DNA of 47,628 bases from Solidesulfovibrio aerotolerans (GCF_009856865.1 NZ_WVUD01000029.1:1-47628), one strand, 5' to 3'. Shown: positions 34,251 to 43,336, counted from the stretch's first letter. Numbers and translations are program-made. Notes: generated by a model not told the origin, from the sequence alone.

Positions 34251-35351
34251 ATGCCCAACCGAATTTTCTCTATCCTCGCAACGCTTTTGTGTGTGCTCGC
34301 GTTGTCGTGGTCGGCCGGTCTGGCCTGCACCAGTGTTCGGATCAAAACGACGGACGGCATGGTCTTTTATGCCCGCACCATGGAAGGCGAGTGGACGTTG
34401 CAGACGGTCTTGGGTGTTGTGCCCAAGGACACGGCCTATCAGGGCACGTTGCCGGATGGAACTTCCAAGGGCCTTAAATGGAAGACCAAATACGCCTTTG
34501 TCGGCATGTTCGATTTTGGCCTGCCCCTGGCTTCTGACGGCATGAACGAAAAGGGGCTGGTGGTTGGCGAGTTGTTTCTGCCGGGCTATGCCGCCTACGA
34601 AACCTTTGACAGCGCCAAGGCCGATATAACCCTGGCCCAGTTTGAATACGGGACGTGGCTGCTCTCCAATTTCGCCAGCGTTGCCGAGGTGCGCAAGGCG
34701 TATCGCGAGGTGCGCGTCTGCCAGGGTCCGGTGGACACGGCCGGGCCGCTGCCGTTGCATTATGTGGTGCATGATCCGTCGGGCGACTGCGTCGTTATTG
34801 AGTTCACGGCCGGCAAGGTGACGCTCTACGACAATCCCCTGGGCGTCATGACCAATTCCCCCACCTTTGACTGGATGCTCACCAACCTTGACAATTACAT
34901 CAATCTTTCGGTCATGAACACGCCGGAAAAAGAACTCAAGGGGTTAACGCTTAAGACTTTCGGCCAGGGTTCGGGCCTCTACGGCCTGCCGGGCGACTAC
35001 AGCCCGCCCAGCCGTTTTGTGCGCATGGTGACGCTGTCCCAGGCTGCTCTGCCGGCCAAGGGTGCCGACCAGGGGCTTAATCAGGCCATCACCATTTTGG
35101 ACAACGTGGACATTCCCATCGGTGCCGTGCGCGGCTTTGAGGGCAAGCAAGCGGCCTATGATAAGACCATCTGGTCGGTTGTGGCCGACACCGCCAAATT
35201 GCGTTATTATTTCCGCAGCATGGACAACAAGAACTGGCGCTATGTTGATCTGGCCAAAGCCTTTGCCGCGGCCAAGGGTATCAGCACCGTCCCGGTATTC
35301 ATCCCGGTGGATTATCCTGACGTGACGAGCCAGGCCAAGCCGCTGCAATAG
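34251..35351 (+). CDS. Exported choloylglycine hydrolase/penicillin V acylase-like Ntn hydrolase
   Basis: A 366-residue protein with a signal peptide ending SAGLA, immediately followed by Cys26. Cleavage there would expose the N-terminal catalytic cysteine of the Ntn-hydrolase fold (CTSVRIKTTDGMVFYARTME, then LPLASDGMNEKGLVVGELFLPG). It would hydrolyse linear amides such as bile-salt-like conjugates, penicillin V or acyl-homoserine lactones; substrate unknown. ATG 34251 has AAGGAG six bases before it. The 210 bases upstream are AT-rich and could hold a promoter, but I cannot place its boxes. Confidence 0.82.
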   Translation: MPNRIFSILATLLCVLALSWSAGLACTSVRIKTTDGMVFYARTMEGEWTLQTVLGVVPKDTAYQGTLPDGTSKGLKWKTKYAFVGMFDFGLPLASDGMNEKGLVVGELFLPGYAAYETFDSAKADITLAQFEYGTWLLSNFASVAEVRKAYREVRVCQGPVDTAGPLPLHYVVHDPSGDCVVIEFTAGKVTLYDNPLGVMTNSPTFDWMLTNLDNYINLSVMNTPEKELKGLTLKTFGQGSGLYGLPGDYSPPSRFVRMVTLSQAALPAKGADQGLNQAITILDNVDIPIGAVRGFEGKQAAYDKTIWSVVADTAKLRYYFRSMDNKNWRYVDLAKAFAAAKGISTVPVFIPVDYPDVTSQAKPLQ

Positions 35352-35842
35352 GCTTTGTCGTCGCGCCGGCGGCGAGACGCTGGGTCTGTCGTCTGGGGCG
35401 TGTCCAGCCCAGGCAAGCCTTGGTCGTTTCGCCGCCGTTCGGTCGTGGCGCGCTGTCCCGAACACCGCCTTGGCGCTTGCCCGGCCCGCCTTCCTCTCCC
35501 TGCCCACACCCGGTCTGCGCCGCCTGACCCCCGCGCACCCGGCCTGCGCCGCCGCACGCTGTCGCAACACCCATGACAACCCGTAACAAGCCGGAGTTGA
35601 TGCCTCTTTATTTTTTTCAGAGCGCCATTTACTGCCAAAGTTTCAGCCGCGCCCCAAAAGCCGGAGCGTAAATAACACCCTTTTTAAAAATATTACAGCG
35701 CCAGCCCCTTTACATTTCTCGTCAGGGGCGTATCTCTCCCTCGTTCAGTCTTTTCAACGAGCATGGATTTTTTGGATCTTGGGCTTTTCTGATGTGCAGC
35801 TCCAATTGATGCGAAAATAAGTGCTAAAAACAGGAGCAACCC
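35352..35842. other. Intergenic region before the RRM gene
   Basis: 490 bases with no supported gene. The first 230 are GC-rich and hold an 18-base near-repeat (35507 and 35536, 29 bases apart, core CTGCGCCGCC). The remainder is AT-rich, with a small CTCGTT / AACGAG hairpin near 35740-35760 followed by a T run at 35768-35773. It is a plausible long leader for the RNA-binding protein; no riboswitch class recognised. Confidence 0.4.
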
Positions 35843-36133
35843 ATGTCCAAGAAACTCTATGTCGGCAATCTTTCGTTTAATTCCACCGAAGACGACATCC
35901 GTACCCAGTTCGCCACCTACGGCGAAGTCATCAGCGTCAACCTGATCACCGATCGTGAAACCGGCCGTCTGCGCGGCTTCGGTTTCGTCGAGATGGACGA
36001 AGAAGGCGCTCGCGCTGCCATCCAGGGCATGGACGGCAAGGACTTCGGCGGTCGTAACCTGAAGGTCAACGAAGCCGAAGACAAGCCCCGCTCCGGCGGC
36101 GGCAGCAACCGTGGCGGCGGCAGCCGCTGGTAG
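35843..36133 (+). CDS. Small RRM-type RNA-binding protein
   Basis: A 96-residue single RNA-recognition motif. RNP2 is LYVGNL (5-10) and RNP1 is RGFGFVEM (44-51), followed by a Gly/Ser/Arg-rich tail. Such glycine-rich RRM proteins are often cold- or stress-induced in bacteria and cyanobacteria and act as RNA chaperones. CAGGAG lies six bases before the ATG, and a strong terminator follows, so the gene is monocistronic with a possibly long leader. Confidence 0.93.
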   Translation: MSKKLYVGNLSFNSTEDDIRTQFATYGEVISVNLITDRETGRLRGFGFVEMDEEGARAAIQGMDGKDFGGRNLKVNEAEDKPRSGGGSNRGGGSRW

Positions 36134-36168
36134 GCCCAAAAGCCTGCCTCGCATTCCGTAAGTAATGA

Positions 36169-36199
36169 AGGGCCGGGACTTGTTCCCGGCCCTTTTTTT
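36169..36199 (+). terminator. Rho-independent terminator of the RRM gene
   Basis: Ten-base stem AGGGCCGGGA / TCCCGGCCCT, loop CTTGT, then seven T. Confidence 0.9.
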
Positions 36200-36313
36200 G
36201 CGTGGTGCGCCCGCCCCGCATTCTGGCGAATGGGCCGACCGGCCTGGGCCACATCCACCAGGCGACAGTGTGCGCCGGCTGCCCAGCCAGGGGGTACGCG
36301 CCGGTTCCGCCCC

Positions 36314-37777
36314 CTACTCGCCGCCGGCGCGCTTGAGCTTTCGAAAAATCGTCGTGCGATCCAGCCCAAGCCGCTTGGCCGCCTCGCCAACCGAACCGAA
36401 ATGCGCGATGGCCCGCTCCAGATACTCCCGCTCAAAGCTCGAAACCACATCCTTATACGGCCGCTCCCAGTCCGCCTCCGCAAGCGCCAGTTCCGGCCCG
36501 GCCGCCCCCGGCTGGGGCGGCGCCGCCGCAACCGCCGCCGCGCCAACAGCCAGCACACACTCCGTCACCCGCATGACCGTGGGCAGATCGTCGGATTCGA
36601 TGCTCCCGTTATCGCACGTGATCACCAACCCCTCGATGAGATTTTCCAGCTCGCGCACGTTGCCCGGCCAGTTGTAGTGGGCCAGGATGCGCTCGGATTC
36701 CAGGGTCAACGTGGTGCGCTTGCGGTAGCGCGCGCCAAAGCGCTGCAAAAACATCCGGGCCAGGGGCAAAATGTCGTCGGGCCGGTCGCGCAGGGGCGGA
36801 ATCTCCAGCACCGCCACCCGCAGCCGGAAAAACAGATCGCTGCGAAACGATCCCACCTTGGCCTCGGCTTCCAGATTGCGGTTGGTGGCGGCAATGACCC
36901 GCACATTGGTCTTTCGCGACCGGCTCGACCCGACCGGGGTCAACTCCCGGTCCTGGAGCACCCGCAGGAGCTTGGATTGCAGCAGCAGCGGCATATCGCC
37001 GATCTCGTCAAGAAAAATGGTGCCCCCGTCGGCCATCTCAAAAAATCCCACCCGCCCCTTGGGATGCGCCCCGGTAAAGGCTCCGGGGGCGTAGCCGAAC
37101 AGTTCGGATTCAATGAGATTTTCCGGGATGGACGCGCAGTCCACCTTGACGAAGGGCTTCTCGCGCCTGGGGCTGGCCTCGTGGATCATGCGGGCGAACA
37201 ATTCCTTGCCAACGCCCGTCTCGCCCAACACCAAGGCCACGGCGTCGGTGGCGGCAATGCGGCGCAAGAGGTCCATAAGCCGCTTCATGGCCGAATTCTC
37301 GGCAATGAAGCTGGTGATGCCCCCACCCTCGCGGATGAAAAAATCCATTTGATGCTGATAGGTTTCGATCAGCTCCTGCTGGCGGGAGATGCGCTCGCGC
37401 ATGCGGGCCATAAGCGTAATGTCGCGGGCGTAGAGCACGACCAGGCTCACCGTGCCGTCCGGGTCGCGGATGGGCTTGCCGTCGATGGTCATGGAGCGGT
37501 TGTTGCGGGTGACCTGGATGGAGGACGCCGGCTGGCCCGTGGCCACGATCTCGGGAGTGATGGGGGCGATATTGAAAAGGCCGGCTTTTTGAAGCTCTTC
37601 GACGTTCTTGCCGATCAGCTCGGCCTTGCTGATGCCGGTTAACTGCTCATAGGCGGCATTGGCCTTTAAGGCATAGCCGTCGCGGTCGGCGATAAACACG
37701 CCGTCTTCGATGCTGTCGAGGATGGCATCGAGGTGGGCGGCCACGGGATCGAGGGGTATTTGTACCTTTTTTCTCAA
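36314..37777 (-). CDS. PAS-containing sigma-54 activator
   Basis: A 487-residue enhancer-binding protein without a receiver. A PAS domain (15-120: LDAILDSIEDGVFIADRDG) is linked by a coiled coil. The AAA+ domain has GETGVGKE, GAFTGA and IFLDEIGD. The C-terminal Fis-type HTH reads SVGEAAKRLGLDRTTIFRKLKRAG. Signal sensing is therefore direct through the PAS domain, not by phosphorylation. The start is TTG 37777, with AAGGGGG six bases upstream. It is divergent from the IscU-like gene, whose sigma-54 promoter (38022) and TTGCAAC-type sites lie between them, so that gene is the obvious target. Confidence 0.9.
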   Translation of the reverse strand: MRKKVQIPLDPVAAHLDAILDSIEDGVFIADRDGYALKANAAYEQLTGISKAELIGKNVEELQKAGLFNIAPITPEIVATGQPASSIQVTRNNRSMTIDGKPIRDPDGTVSLVVLYARDITLMARMRERISRQQELIETYQHQMDFFIREGGGITSFIAENSAMKRLMDLLRRIAATDAVALVLGETGVGKELFARMIHEASPRREKPFVKVDCASIPENLIESELFGYAPGAFTGAHPKGRVGFFEMADGGTIFLDEIGDMPLLLQSKLLRVLQDRELTPVGSSRSRKTNVRVIAATNRNLEAEAKVGSFRSDLFFRLRVAVLEIPPLRDRPDDILPLARMFLQRFGARYRKRTTLTLESERILAHYNWPGNVRELENLIEGLVITCDNGSIESDDLPTVMRVTECVLAVGAAAVAAAPPQPGAAGPELALAEADWERPYKDVVSSFEREYLERAIAHFGSVGEAAKRLGLDRTTIFRKLKRAGGE

Positions 37778-37847
37778 GCAGGCCCCCTTTTGGCGGCAGT
37801 ATTGTCACACTTTTCCCAAGCTCGGGCAGTTACCCTGCTGCAATAGC

Positions 37848-37877
37848 GCAACCAGTGGCAAAAGCGCAACATGTTGC
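37848..37877. promoter_or_regulatory. Candidate upstream activating sequence for the sigma-54 activator
   Basis: Perfect 12-base palindrome GCAACATGTTGC at 37866-37877, with a further GCAAC half site at 37848. Related half sites recur at 37943-37950 (TTGCAACA) and 38011-38018 (TGTTGCAA). The palindrome is about 150 bases before the -24 element of the divergent gene, the usual distance for enhancer-binding sites. Confidence 0.6.
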
Positions 37878-37942
37878 AAATCTGCCAACCATCTGTTTTT
37901 ACACGTCAAGGGCCAAAACCGGCCAAATTGCCTGCTGCCAAT

Positions 37943-37950
37943 TTGCAACA
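37943..37950. promoter_or_regulatory. Second TTGCAACA half site
   Basis: Same motif family as the 37866 palindrome, about 75 bases before the -24 element. Together with the site at 38011, which touches the promoter, it gives three positions across the intergenic region. Confidence 0.4.
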
Positions 37951-38021
37951 TCGCTCGTCTTTTTGAAGCATTCATCGGACGTTTATTTTTGTGAGTCAAT
38001 AAAATCAGTATGTTGCAAACT

Positions 38022-38037
38022 TGGCATGTTGATTGCT
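38022..38037 (+). promoter_or_regulatory. Sigma-54 promoter of the IscU-like gene
   Basis: TGGCATG-TTGA-TTGCT. Both the -24 GG and the -12 GC are present at the required ten-base spacing, with the preceding T and following T of the consensus. Predicted transcription start near 38048, giving a leader of about 57 bases. Confidence 0.8.
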
Positions 38038-38104
38038 TAATAGAAAAGCAAGAACGCACGAGACGCAGGAAACACACTGCACGGCATTTATAAAGGAGAC
38101 CGCC

Positions 38105-38467
38105 ATGACCGCTACCGCCACCACCACCAAGACCCGTTTGACTGTGAAGCCCCTTGAAAACTACACCATCGAAGGCACCAGCGAATGTTCCGCCTGCGGC
38201 CGCTCGGTCAAGATGCAGCTGCTCATTGAAAACGACATCATCGTCGATGCCGGCGGAACGGTCGAAAGCTGCGGCTACAGCCGCGAATGCATGGCCGCGC
38301 TCATTGCCACCGTCAAGGGCATGAACATCATGGACGCCCAGGCCGTGTCCAGCGAAGATTTCCAGCCGCTCATGACCCGCGTCATCGAGAAGCTTGGTTG
38401 CGATAACTGGTGTGTGGCGGCCTTGCGCATCGCTCTGCGCAACTATCGCCTCCGGGCAGCGGCCTAG
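38105..38467 (+). CDS. IscU/NifU-N-like small protein
   Basis: A 120-residue protein that aligns by eye with the IscU scaffold. ACGRSVKMQLLIENDIIVDA matches IscU's ACGDVMKLQI segment; ESCGYSRECMAALIATVKGM matches the second cysteine segment; NWCVAALRIALRNYR matches the last. The three cluster cysteines correspond to Cys31, Cys56 and Cys103. The cluster-release Asp of IscU is Arg33 here and the His before the third cysteine is Trp102, so ordinary scaffold activity is doubtful. Extra cysteines are Cys28, Cys62 and Cys99. ATG 38105 has AAAGGAG before it. Driven by the sigma-54 promoter at 38022. Confidence 0.65.
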   Translation: MTATATTTKTRLTVKPLENYTIEGTSECSACGRSVKMQLLIENDIIVDAGGTVESCGYSRECMAALIATVKGMNIMDAQAVSSEDFQPLMTRVIEKLGCDNWCVAALRIALRNYRLRAAA

Positions 38468-38521
38468 GCACCCCGCTTCCCACCCTCGGACCCAACCCGT
38501 CCCACGCGGGTGTCCGGAACA

Positions 38522-38557
38522 GGCCGGGAACCGTCCGCCGCAACGGTTCCCGGCCTT
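38522..38557 (+). terminator. Rho-independent terminator of the IscU-like gene
   Basis: Thirteen-base stem GGCCGGGAACCGT / ACGGTTCCCGGCC, then TTTG. It makes the IscU-like gene a single-gene transcript. From here to the phosphorylase start I see no other gene or clear promoter. Confidence 0.75.
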
Positions 38558-38790
38558 TGTTGCGCCCGGTCCCCGGCGTGCCGGCGCCAGCCCGCCTCGC
38601 GTTCGCCAGAGCGCGGGCAACGTGCGCCTCACGGCATCTGTATCACGCTTGCCTGCCTGTTGGACGACACGCCCGTCGCCCCAGCCCGCCGCCACAACGC
38701 TTTGACAACCCGCCGCCCTTTCCTTAGACCATAAAGAGTCGTCTAACCCGTCTAATGCGCCCTGCAACCACCGCCTCGGGAGACACAGCC

Positions 38791-41244
38791 ATGCGCCAGC
38801 CCAGCGTCGAGGATTTCCATGACATCGCCGCCCTTGGCGAGGACATCCGGCGTCACATCCTTTCCAACCTCGGCAATGACCTCTATCCGCCTGATCCTTT
38901 TCGCTATTACAGCGGGCTGGCCTATTCCATACGCGACCGGCTGATCAAGATGTGGCTGGCCACCCAGACCTCGTATTACGACTCCATGTCCAAGCGGGTC
39001 TATTATCTGTCCATGGAATTTCTGCCCGGCCGCTTCCTCATGAACTACGTCACCAACATGGGCATGGAGGAAGGCTGCCGCGAGGCGGCCACGAAGCTGG
39101 GCTATTCCCTGGACGATCTGGCCGAGGAAGAGCGCGACGCGGGCCTTGGCAACGGGGGCCTGGGGCGGCTGGCCTCATGCTACATGGACTCCATCGCCAC
39201 CCTGCGCATCCCGGGCTACGGCTATGGCATTCTCTACGATTACGGGCTGTTCCACCAAAAGATCGTGGACGGCTGGCAGGAAGAGCAGGCGGACAACTGG
39301 CGGCGCCACGGCAGCGCCTGGGTCATCGACCGGGTGGAACACCACTACGAGGTACGCTTCCACGGCCGCAGCGAAGCCTATACCGACGCCAAGGGCACCC
39401 AGCGCTACCGCTGGGTGGACACGGATTCGGTGGTGGCCATGCCCTGCGACATCCTCATACCGGCCCACGGCGGCCGGCACGTCACCAACATGCGGTTGTG
39501 GACCGCGGCCTCGTCCACGGGCTTTTCGCTGCGCGATTTTAACCAGGGCGATTTCCTGGGGGCCATGCAGTCCAAGATTTTATCGGAAAACATCTCCAAG
39601 GTGCTCTATCCCAACGACGAGCCCATCCAGGGCAAGGAATTGCGCCTTAAGCAGCAATACTTCCTGGTGGCCGCCACCCTGCGCGACATCATCCGCCGCC
39701 ACAAAAAAACCGGCTCCACCTTTGAAGGCTTTTCCGATCAGGTGGCCATCCAGCTCAACGACACCCACCCCACCATTGCCGTGGCCGAACTCATGCGCAT
39801 CCTTTTGGACGAGGAGATGCTCGGCTGGGACGAGGCCTGGGACATCTGCCGCCGCACCTTTGCCTATACCAACCACACCGTGCTGCCCGAAGCCCTGGAA
39901 ACCTGGCCGGCGGATCTGCTGGGCCGGGTGCTGCCCCGGCATTTGGAGCTTATCGCCGAAATCGACCGCCGTTTTCTGGCCGAGGTGGCCCTGCGCCATC
40001 CCGGCGACGCCGGCAAGCTTGAGCGCATGGCCATCATCGACCGCAACTCCTGCCGGGTGCGCATGGCCCATCTGGCCATTGTCGGCAGCCACAAGGTCAA
40101 CGGCGTGGCCAAGCTGCACTCCGACATTCTGCGCCACAAGGTGTTCCCGGATTTCGACGCCTTTTATCCCGGCAAATTCACCAACGTCACCAACGGCATA
40201 ACGCCCCGGCGCTGGCTGAATCAGGCCAATCCGACCCTGTCCCGGTTGATTACCGAGCACATCGGCCCGGATTGGGTGACCGACCTTGACCGGCTGCGCG
40301 AGCTGCTGCCCCTGGCCGACGATGCCGCCTTCCGGTCGGCCTGGCGCACGGCCAAACGCGAAAACAAAAAACGGCTGGCCCGCTATGTCCTGCGCAAATC
40401 CGGCATCGGCATAAACCCGGACACGCTCTTTGATGTCCAGGTCAAGCGGATGCACGAATACAAGCGCCAGTTTTTAAACGTGTTGCACATTGTGACGCTG
40501 TATAACCGCCTGCGCCAAAACCCCGATCTGGCCGTGCCACCGCGCACGGTGCTCATCGGCGGCAAGGCCGCGCCCGGCTATTTCATGGCCAAGCGCATCA
40601 TCCGGCTGATTACCGCCGTGGCCGCGACAGTCAACGCCGACGACGCCCTCCGCAGCCGGCTGCGGGTGGTCTTTTTGCCCAACTACTGCGTGTCCCAGGC
40701 CGAAAAAGTCATTCCGGCCGCCGACCTGTCCCAGCAGATTTCCACGGCCGGCATGGAAGCCTCGGGCACGGGCAATATGAAGTTCGCCTTAAACGGCGCG
40801 CTGACCATAGGCACGCTGGATGGGGCCAATGTGGAGATCATGGAAGCGGTCGGGCGGGAAAACATCTTTATTTTTGGCCTGACCGCCCCGGAGGTGGAAG
40901 CGACCCGGGCGGCCGGCTACAATCCCATTCCCCGCATCGAAGCCGACGCCGAACTGGCCGAGGCCTTGGACATGATCGGCCGGGGCTTTTTCACCCCCGA
41001 CGAACCAGATCTTTTCCGACCGATTCTCGATAATCTGCGCCACAACGGCGACTACTATCTGGTCACGGCCGACTACCGGGCCTGCATCGAGGCCCAGGAC
41101 GCGGTCAATGCCCTCTACCTCGATCCCGAAGCCTGGACAGCGGCTTCGATCCGCAACACCGCTGCCATGGGCTATTTCTCCAGCGACCGGGCGGTGCTGG
41201 AATACGCCCAGAATATCTGGGATATCGAACCGCTCGGGGAATAG
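38791..41244 (+). CDS. glgP: Glycogen/alpha-glucan phosphorylase
   Basis: An 817-residue phosphorylase of normal length. N-terminal family motifs include YYLSMEFLPGR and GNGGLGRLASCYMDSIA; later come QLNDTHPTIA and NGITPRRWL. The pyridoxal-phosphate site is EASGTGNMKFALNG, with the lysine near residue 664, followed by TIGTLDGANVEI. It releases glucose 1-phosphate from glycogen. ATG 38791 is chosen because GGGAG precedes it; an in-frame ATG at 38755 adds 12 residues and has no site. No other glycogen gene is adjacent. Confidence 0.94.
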   Translation: MRQPSVEDFHDIAALGEDIRRHILSNLGNDLYPPDPFRYYSGLAYSIRDRLIKMWLATQTSYYDSMSKRVYYLSMEFLPGRFLMNYVTNMGMEEGCREAATKLGYSLDDLAEEERDAGLGNGGLGRLASCYMDSIATLRIPGYGYGILYDYGLFHQKIVDGWQEEQADNWRRHGSAWVIDRVEHHYEVRFHGRSEAYTDAKGTQRYRWVDTDSVVAMPCDILIPAHGGRHVTNMRLWTAASSTGFSLRDFNQGDFLGAMQSKILSENISKVLYPNDEPIQGKELRLKQQYFLVAATLRDIIRRHKKTGSTFEGFSDQVAIQLNDTHPTIAVAELMRILLDEEMLGWDEAWDICRRTFAYTNHTVLPEALETWPADLLGRVLPRHLELIAEIDRRFLAEVALRHPGDAGKLERMAIIDRNSCRVRMAHLAIVGSHKVNGVAKLHSDILRHKVFPDFDAFYPGKFTNVTNGITPRRWLNQANPTLSRLITEHIGPDWVTDLDRLRELLPLADDAAFRSAWRTAKRENKKRLARYVLRKSGIGINPDTLFDVQVKRMHEYKRQFLNVLHIVTLYNRLRQNPDLAVPPRTVLIGGKAAPGYFMAKRIIRLITAVAATVNADDALRSRLRVVFLPNYCVSQAEKVIPAADLSQQISTAGMEASGTGNMKFALNGALTIGTLDGANVEIMEAVGRENIFIFGLTAPEVEATRAAGYNPIPRIEADAELAEALDMIGRGFFTPDEPDLFRPILDNLRHNGDYYLVTADYRACIEAQDAVNALYLDPEAWTAASIRNTAAMGYFSSDRAVLEYAQNIWDIEPLGE

Positions 41245-41290
41245 GGGAGGCGGGGGGTCTGTCTGGACCCGACCCGGCGGCGGCGGCCGG

Positions 41291-41329
41291 AAAAACGCGC
41301 GCGGCAGTCCTTGCGGCAACGCGCGCGTT
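41291..41329 (-). terminator. Terminator of the zinc-ribbon gene
   Basis: Ten-base stem AACGCGCGCG / CGCGCGCGTT. Read on the minus strand it ends in five T. It lies between convergent genes and may also serve glgP weakly. Confidence 0.65.
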
Positions 41330-41384
41330 GACGATAGGTCGTGCGATACCATCGACAGGACGCGGCAGCGCCAGGCGAAAGCAG

Positions 41385-41816
41385 CTACAGCCGGCGCAGC
41401 CAGGCTACGATCCCAAGGATCGCCATCAACGGATAAAGCGGCCACAGGATGCCGAGCCACAGGCACACGCCCACGGCCACGGCCAGCGCGCCGGCATAGA
41501 GGCAGGCTTCAAGATAGGGGCCAAGACCGCGCAGGGGGCTTTTCCAGCCCTGGAAGTCGAGCAGAGGGGAGGCCAGACGCGAGGCTTCGTCCTGGGGCGC
41601 GATTTCCGGGCGCGACGCGCCGTCCCCGGTCTGGCGCGGTGCGGCACCCGCCTCCCGGTCCGATGCTGCGTCCGTTGGCCGGGCCAAGGCCCGACCGGCC
41701 TCGCCGGTCTCCCCGGCCTCGTCGCCGCTGCCACGGCCGGACTGAAGCTTGTGGCCGCACAACCCGCAGACAAGCCGGTCATCGGGGTTGTCCCCGCCGC
41801 ATTTATTGCAGCGCAT
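41385..41816 (-). CDS. Zinc-ribbon membrane protein
   Basis: A 143-residue protein. The N-terminus is a zinc ribbon, C-x2-C ... C-x2-C (MRCNKCGG and VCGLCGHKL), of the kind found in zinc-ribbon_2 proteins. A low-complexity linker follows, then two hydrophobic helices at the C-terminus (ACLYAGALAVAVGVCLWLGI and PLYPLMAILGIVAWL). ATG 41816 is chosen because it begins right at the ribbon; ATG 41837 and ATG 41888 are in frame, with no better ribosome site. Function unknown. Confidence 0.65.
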   Translation of the reverse strand: MRCNKCGGDNPDDRLVCGLCGHKLQSGRGSGDEAGETGEAGRALARPTDAASDREAGAAPRQTGDGASRPEIAPQDEASRLASPLLDFQGWKSPLRGLGPYLEACLYAGALAVAVGVCLWLGILWPLYPLMAILGIVAWLRRL

Positions 41817-41906
41817 GGCCGCGCCTGCCAGTCTCATTTGTTGACAACATCGCAGGCGATCATAAATGGAAACCAGGCATCCCGCCACTAAAACAAAGGA
41901 ACGCGC

Positions 41907-42104
41907 ATGGAGATGATCCTGACCGGCTATTCCGTCAATCCCGTGTGCTGCAACGGTTGCGGCGCGTGCGCTGCCATGGCCCCGGACCTTTTCGCCATGG
42001 ACGAGGTCAGCGAAAAGCCCGTCCTTTTGCTGTCAGAAGCTCCGCTCGACGCCGTTGAACGGGTCATGGCCTTTTGCCCCCACGACTGCATCGAAACCGG
42101 CTGA
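41907..42104 (+). CDS. Single-cluster [4Fe-4S] ferredoxin
   Basis: A 65-residue ferredoxin. Cluster ligands are Cys15, Cys18 and Cys21 (CCNGCGAC) and Cys57 (CPHDC), with a further Cys14 and Cys61 that might pair. This is the short one-cluster type common in sulfate reducers. AAAGGA lies six bases before the ATG. It acts as a small cytoplasmic electron carrier; partner unknown. Confidence 0.88.
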   Translation: MEMILTGYSVNPVCCNGCGACAAMAPDLFAMDEVSEKPVLLLSEAPLDAVERVMAFCPHDCIETG

Positions 42105-42196
42105 ACACCAGCCGGACCGCATCGCCCTAATGCCTTTGCGCCGTCGTCCGATAGGCACAGGGAGGCGGCGCAGGCGCGCTGCCCGGGGAGGCCGCC

Positions 42197-43075
42197 ATGG
42201 CACAACGGACGCGATTGGCCGTCATCGAAGCCCTTGATCGGCTGGGATTACTCAAATACCTGTTGGCAACAGGCATCACCGTGCTGGCATTTGCCCTGAC
42301 CGCCGGGGCGTTTTGCTACGAGCAGTTGCAAAAACAGCCGCCCCGCCTGTCCGAGGCGGCCAAGGCCGTCATAGCAAAGGACGTCCCGGCCCCGGCCCAG
42401 CCCGGCTACGCCCTGCGCGCGCCGGTCAGCCATATGGCCCGGTTCGCCGCCGCCACCGACACGCCAACCGGCTTTTCCTTCTACGACATCTCGGATCAGG
42501 AAACGCCCCAATCCCTGGCCGACAAGCTGGCCGGAAAACGGTTTCGAACCACGCGCGGCCAGGGCCAGTCCTGCAACTTCGCCTATCCCCTGACCGCCCC
42601 GGCCGGGGATCGTGAAGCCGTGGCCGCCTACATCCGCGCCCTGGGCCGGGATTGCTGCGCCGTGGCCCAGGTGCTGCCGGGCCAGTTGGCCACCTACGCC
42701 TTTACCCGTCTGGCCAACAAGGAAGCCCCCAAGGCCATCGACCCCCTGTCGGGCGTGGCTGTCTTTTCCGAAGTCGGCGGCGGCCTCTTAACGCTCAATA
42801 TGCGCTTTTCCAACAACGCCGAAGGCTATGCCGCCAGTCTGGCCCAACACCTGGGCGAACGCTTCGGGCCGGCCTCGCCCATGGGCCGCGACGGCTCGGC
42901 CTGGGCCAGGGACAACGGGCTGGTCACCCTGACCCGCACCGGCAACAGCTTGCAGGTGTCCGTGTATTTCGCTGCCAATATCGAACGCCACGCCGCCCAT
43001 ACGGCCCGGCTGGCCGACCGGCCAGCCCGCCCACAACCGCCGGCCACCGGTCTGGCCGTGGCCGAGGGCTGGTAG
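42197..43075 (+). CDS. Membrane-anchored protein of unknown function
   Basis: A 292-residue protein with one transmembrane segment (about residues 20-42, LLATGITVLAFALTAGAFC) and a soluble domain of two parts. The first carries GFSFYDISDQETPQSLADKL and two Cys-containing runs (SCNFAYPL, GRDCCAV). The second has GGGLLTLNMRFSNNAEGYA. No family recognised. GGGGAGG lies six bases before the ATG. A bidirectional terminator follows. Confidence 0.65.
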   Translation: MAQRTRLAVIEALDRLGLLKYLLATGITVLAFALTAGAFCYEQLQKQPPRLSEAAKAVIAKDVPAPAQPGYALRAPVSHMARFAAATDTPTGFSFYDISDQETPQSLADKLAGKRFRTTRGQGQSCNFAYPLTAPAGDREAVAAYIRALGRDCCAVAQVLPGQLATYAFTRLANKEAPKAIDPLSGVAVFSEVGGGLLTLNMRFSNNAEGYAASLAQHLGERFGPASPMGRDGSAWARDNGLVTLTRTGNSLQVSVYFAANIERHAAHTARLADRPARPQPPATGLAVAEGW

Positions 43076-43108
43076 AGTGGTCGTGCGCTTTGCAGACGCA
43101 CCAACCAC

Positions 43109-43148
43109 AAAAGCCTCGCCAGCCCCTGGAAGGACTGGCGAGGCTTTT
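43109..43148 (+). terminator. Rho-independent terminator
   Basis: Fourteen-base stem AAAAGCCTCGCCAG / CTGGCGAGGCTTTT, 33 bases after the stop of the gene at 42197. Confidence 0.85.
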
Positions 43149-43246
43149 CGCGCAAAACCGGCTGCCTGACAGGCAAGCCGCCGGCAATCCGGGTGATCCG
43201 ACTCGAAAGCGCGCGCGGTGCGCCACACTCCCGAGTGCGGCGTTCA

Positions 43247-43268
43247 CAAAAAGCACTTATGCTTTTTG
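43247..43268 (-). terminator. Terminator of the two-receiver operon
   Basis: Nine-base stem CAAAAAGCA / TGCTTTTTG with a four-base loop, about 70 bases after the stop at 43337 on the minus strand. Confidence 0.55.
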
Positions 43269-43336
43269 CAAATAAAAACAATAAATTTGGTGTGTTGATG
43301 CCAGGCAAACCAGAACAGCAAGAGCCCAACGCGACA

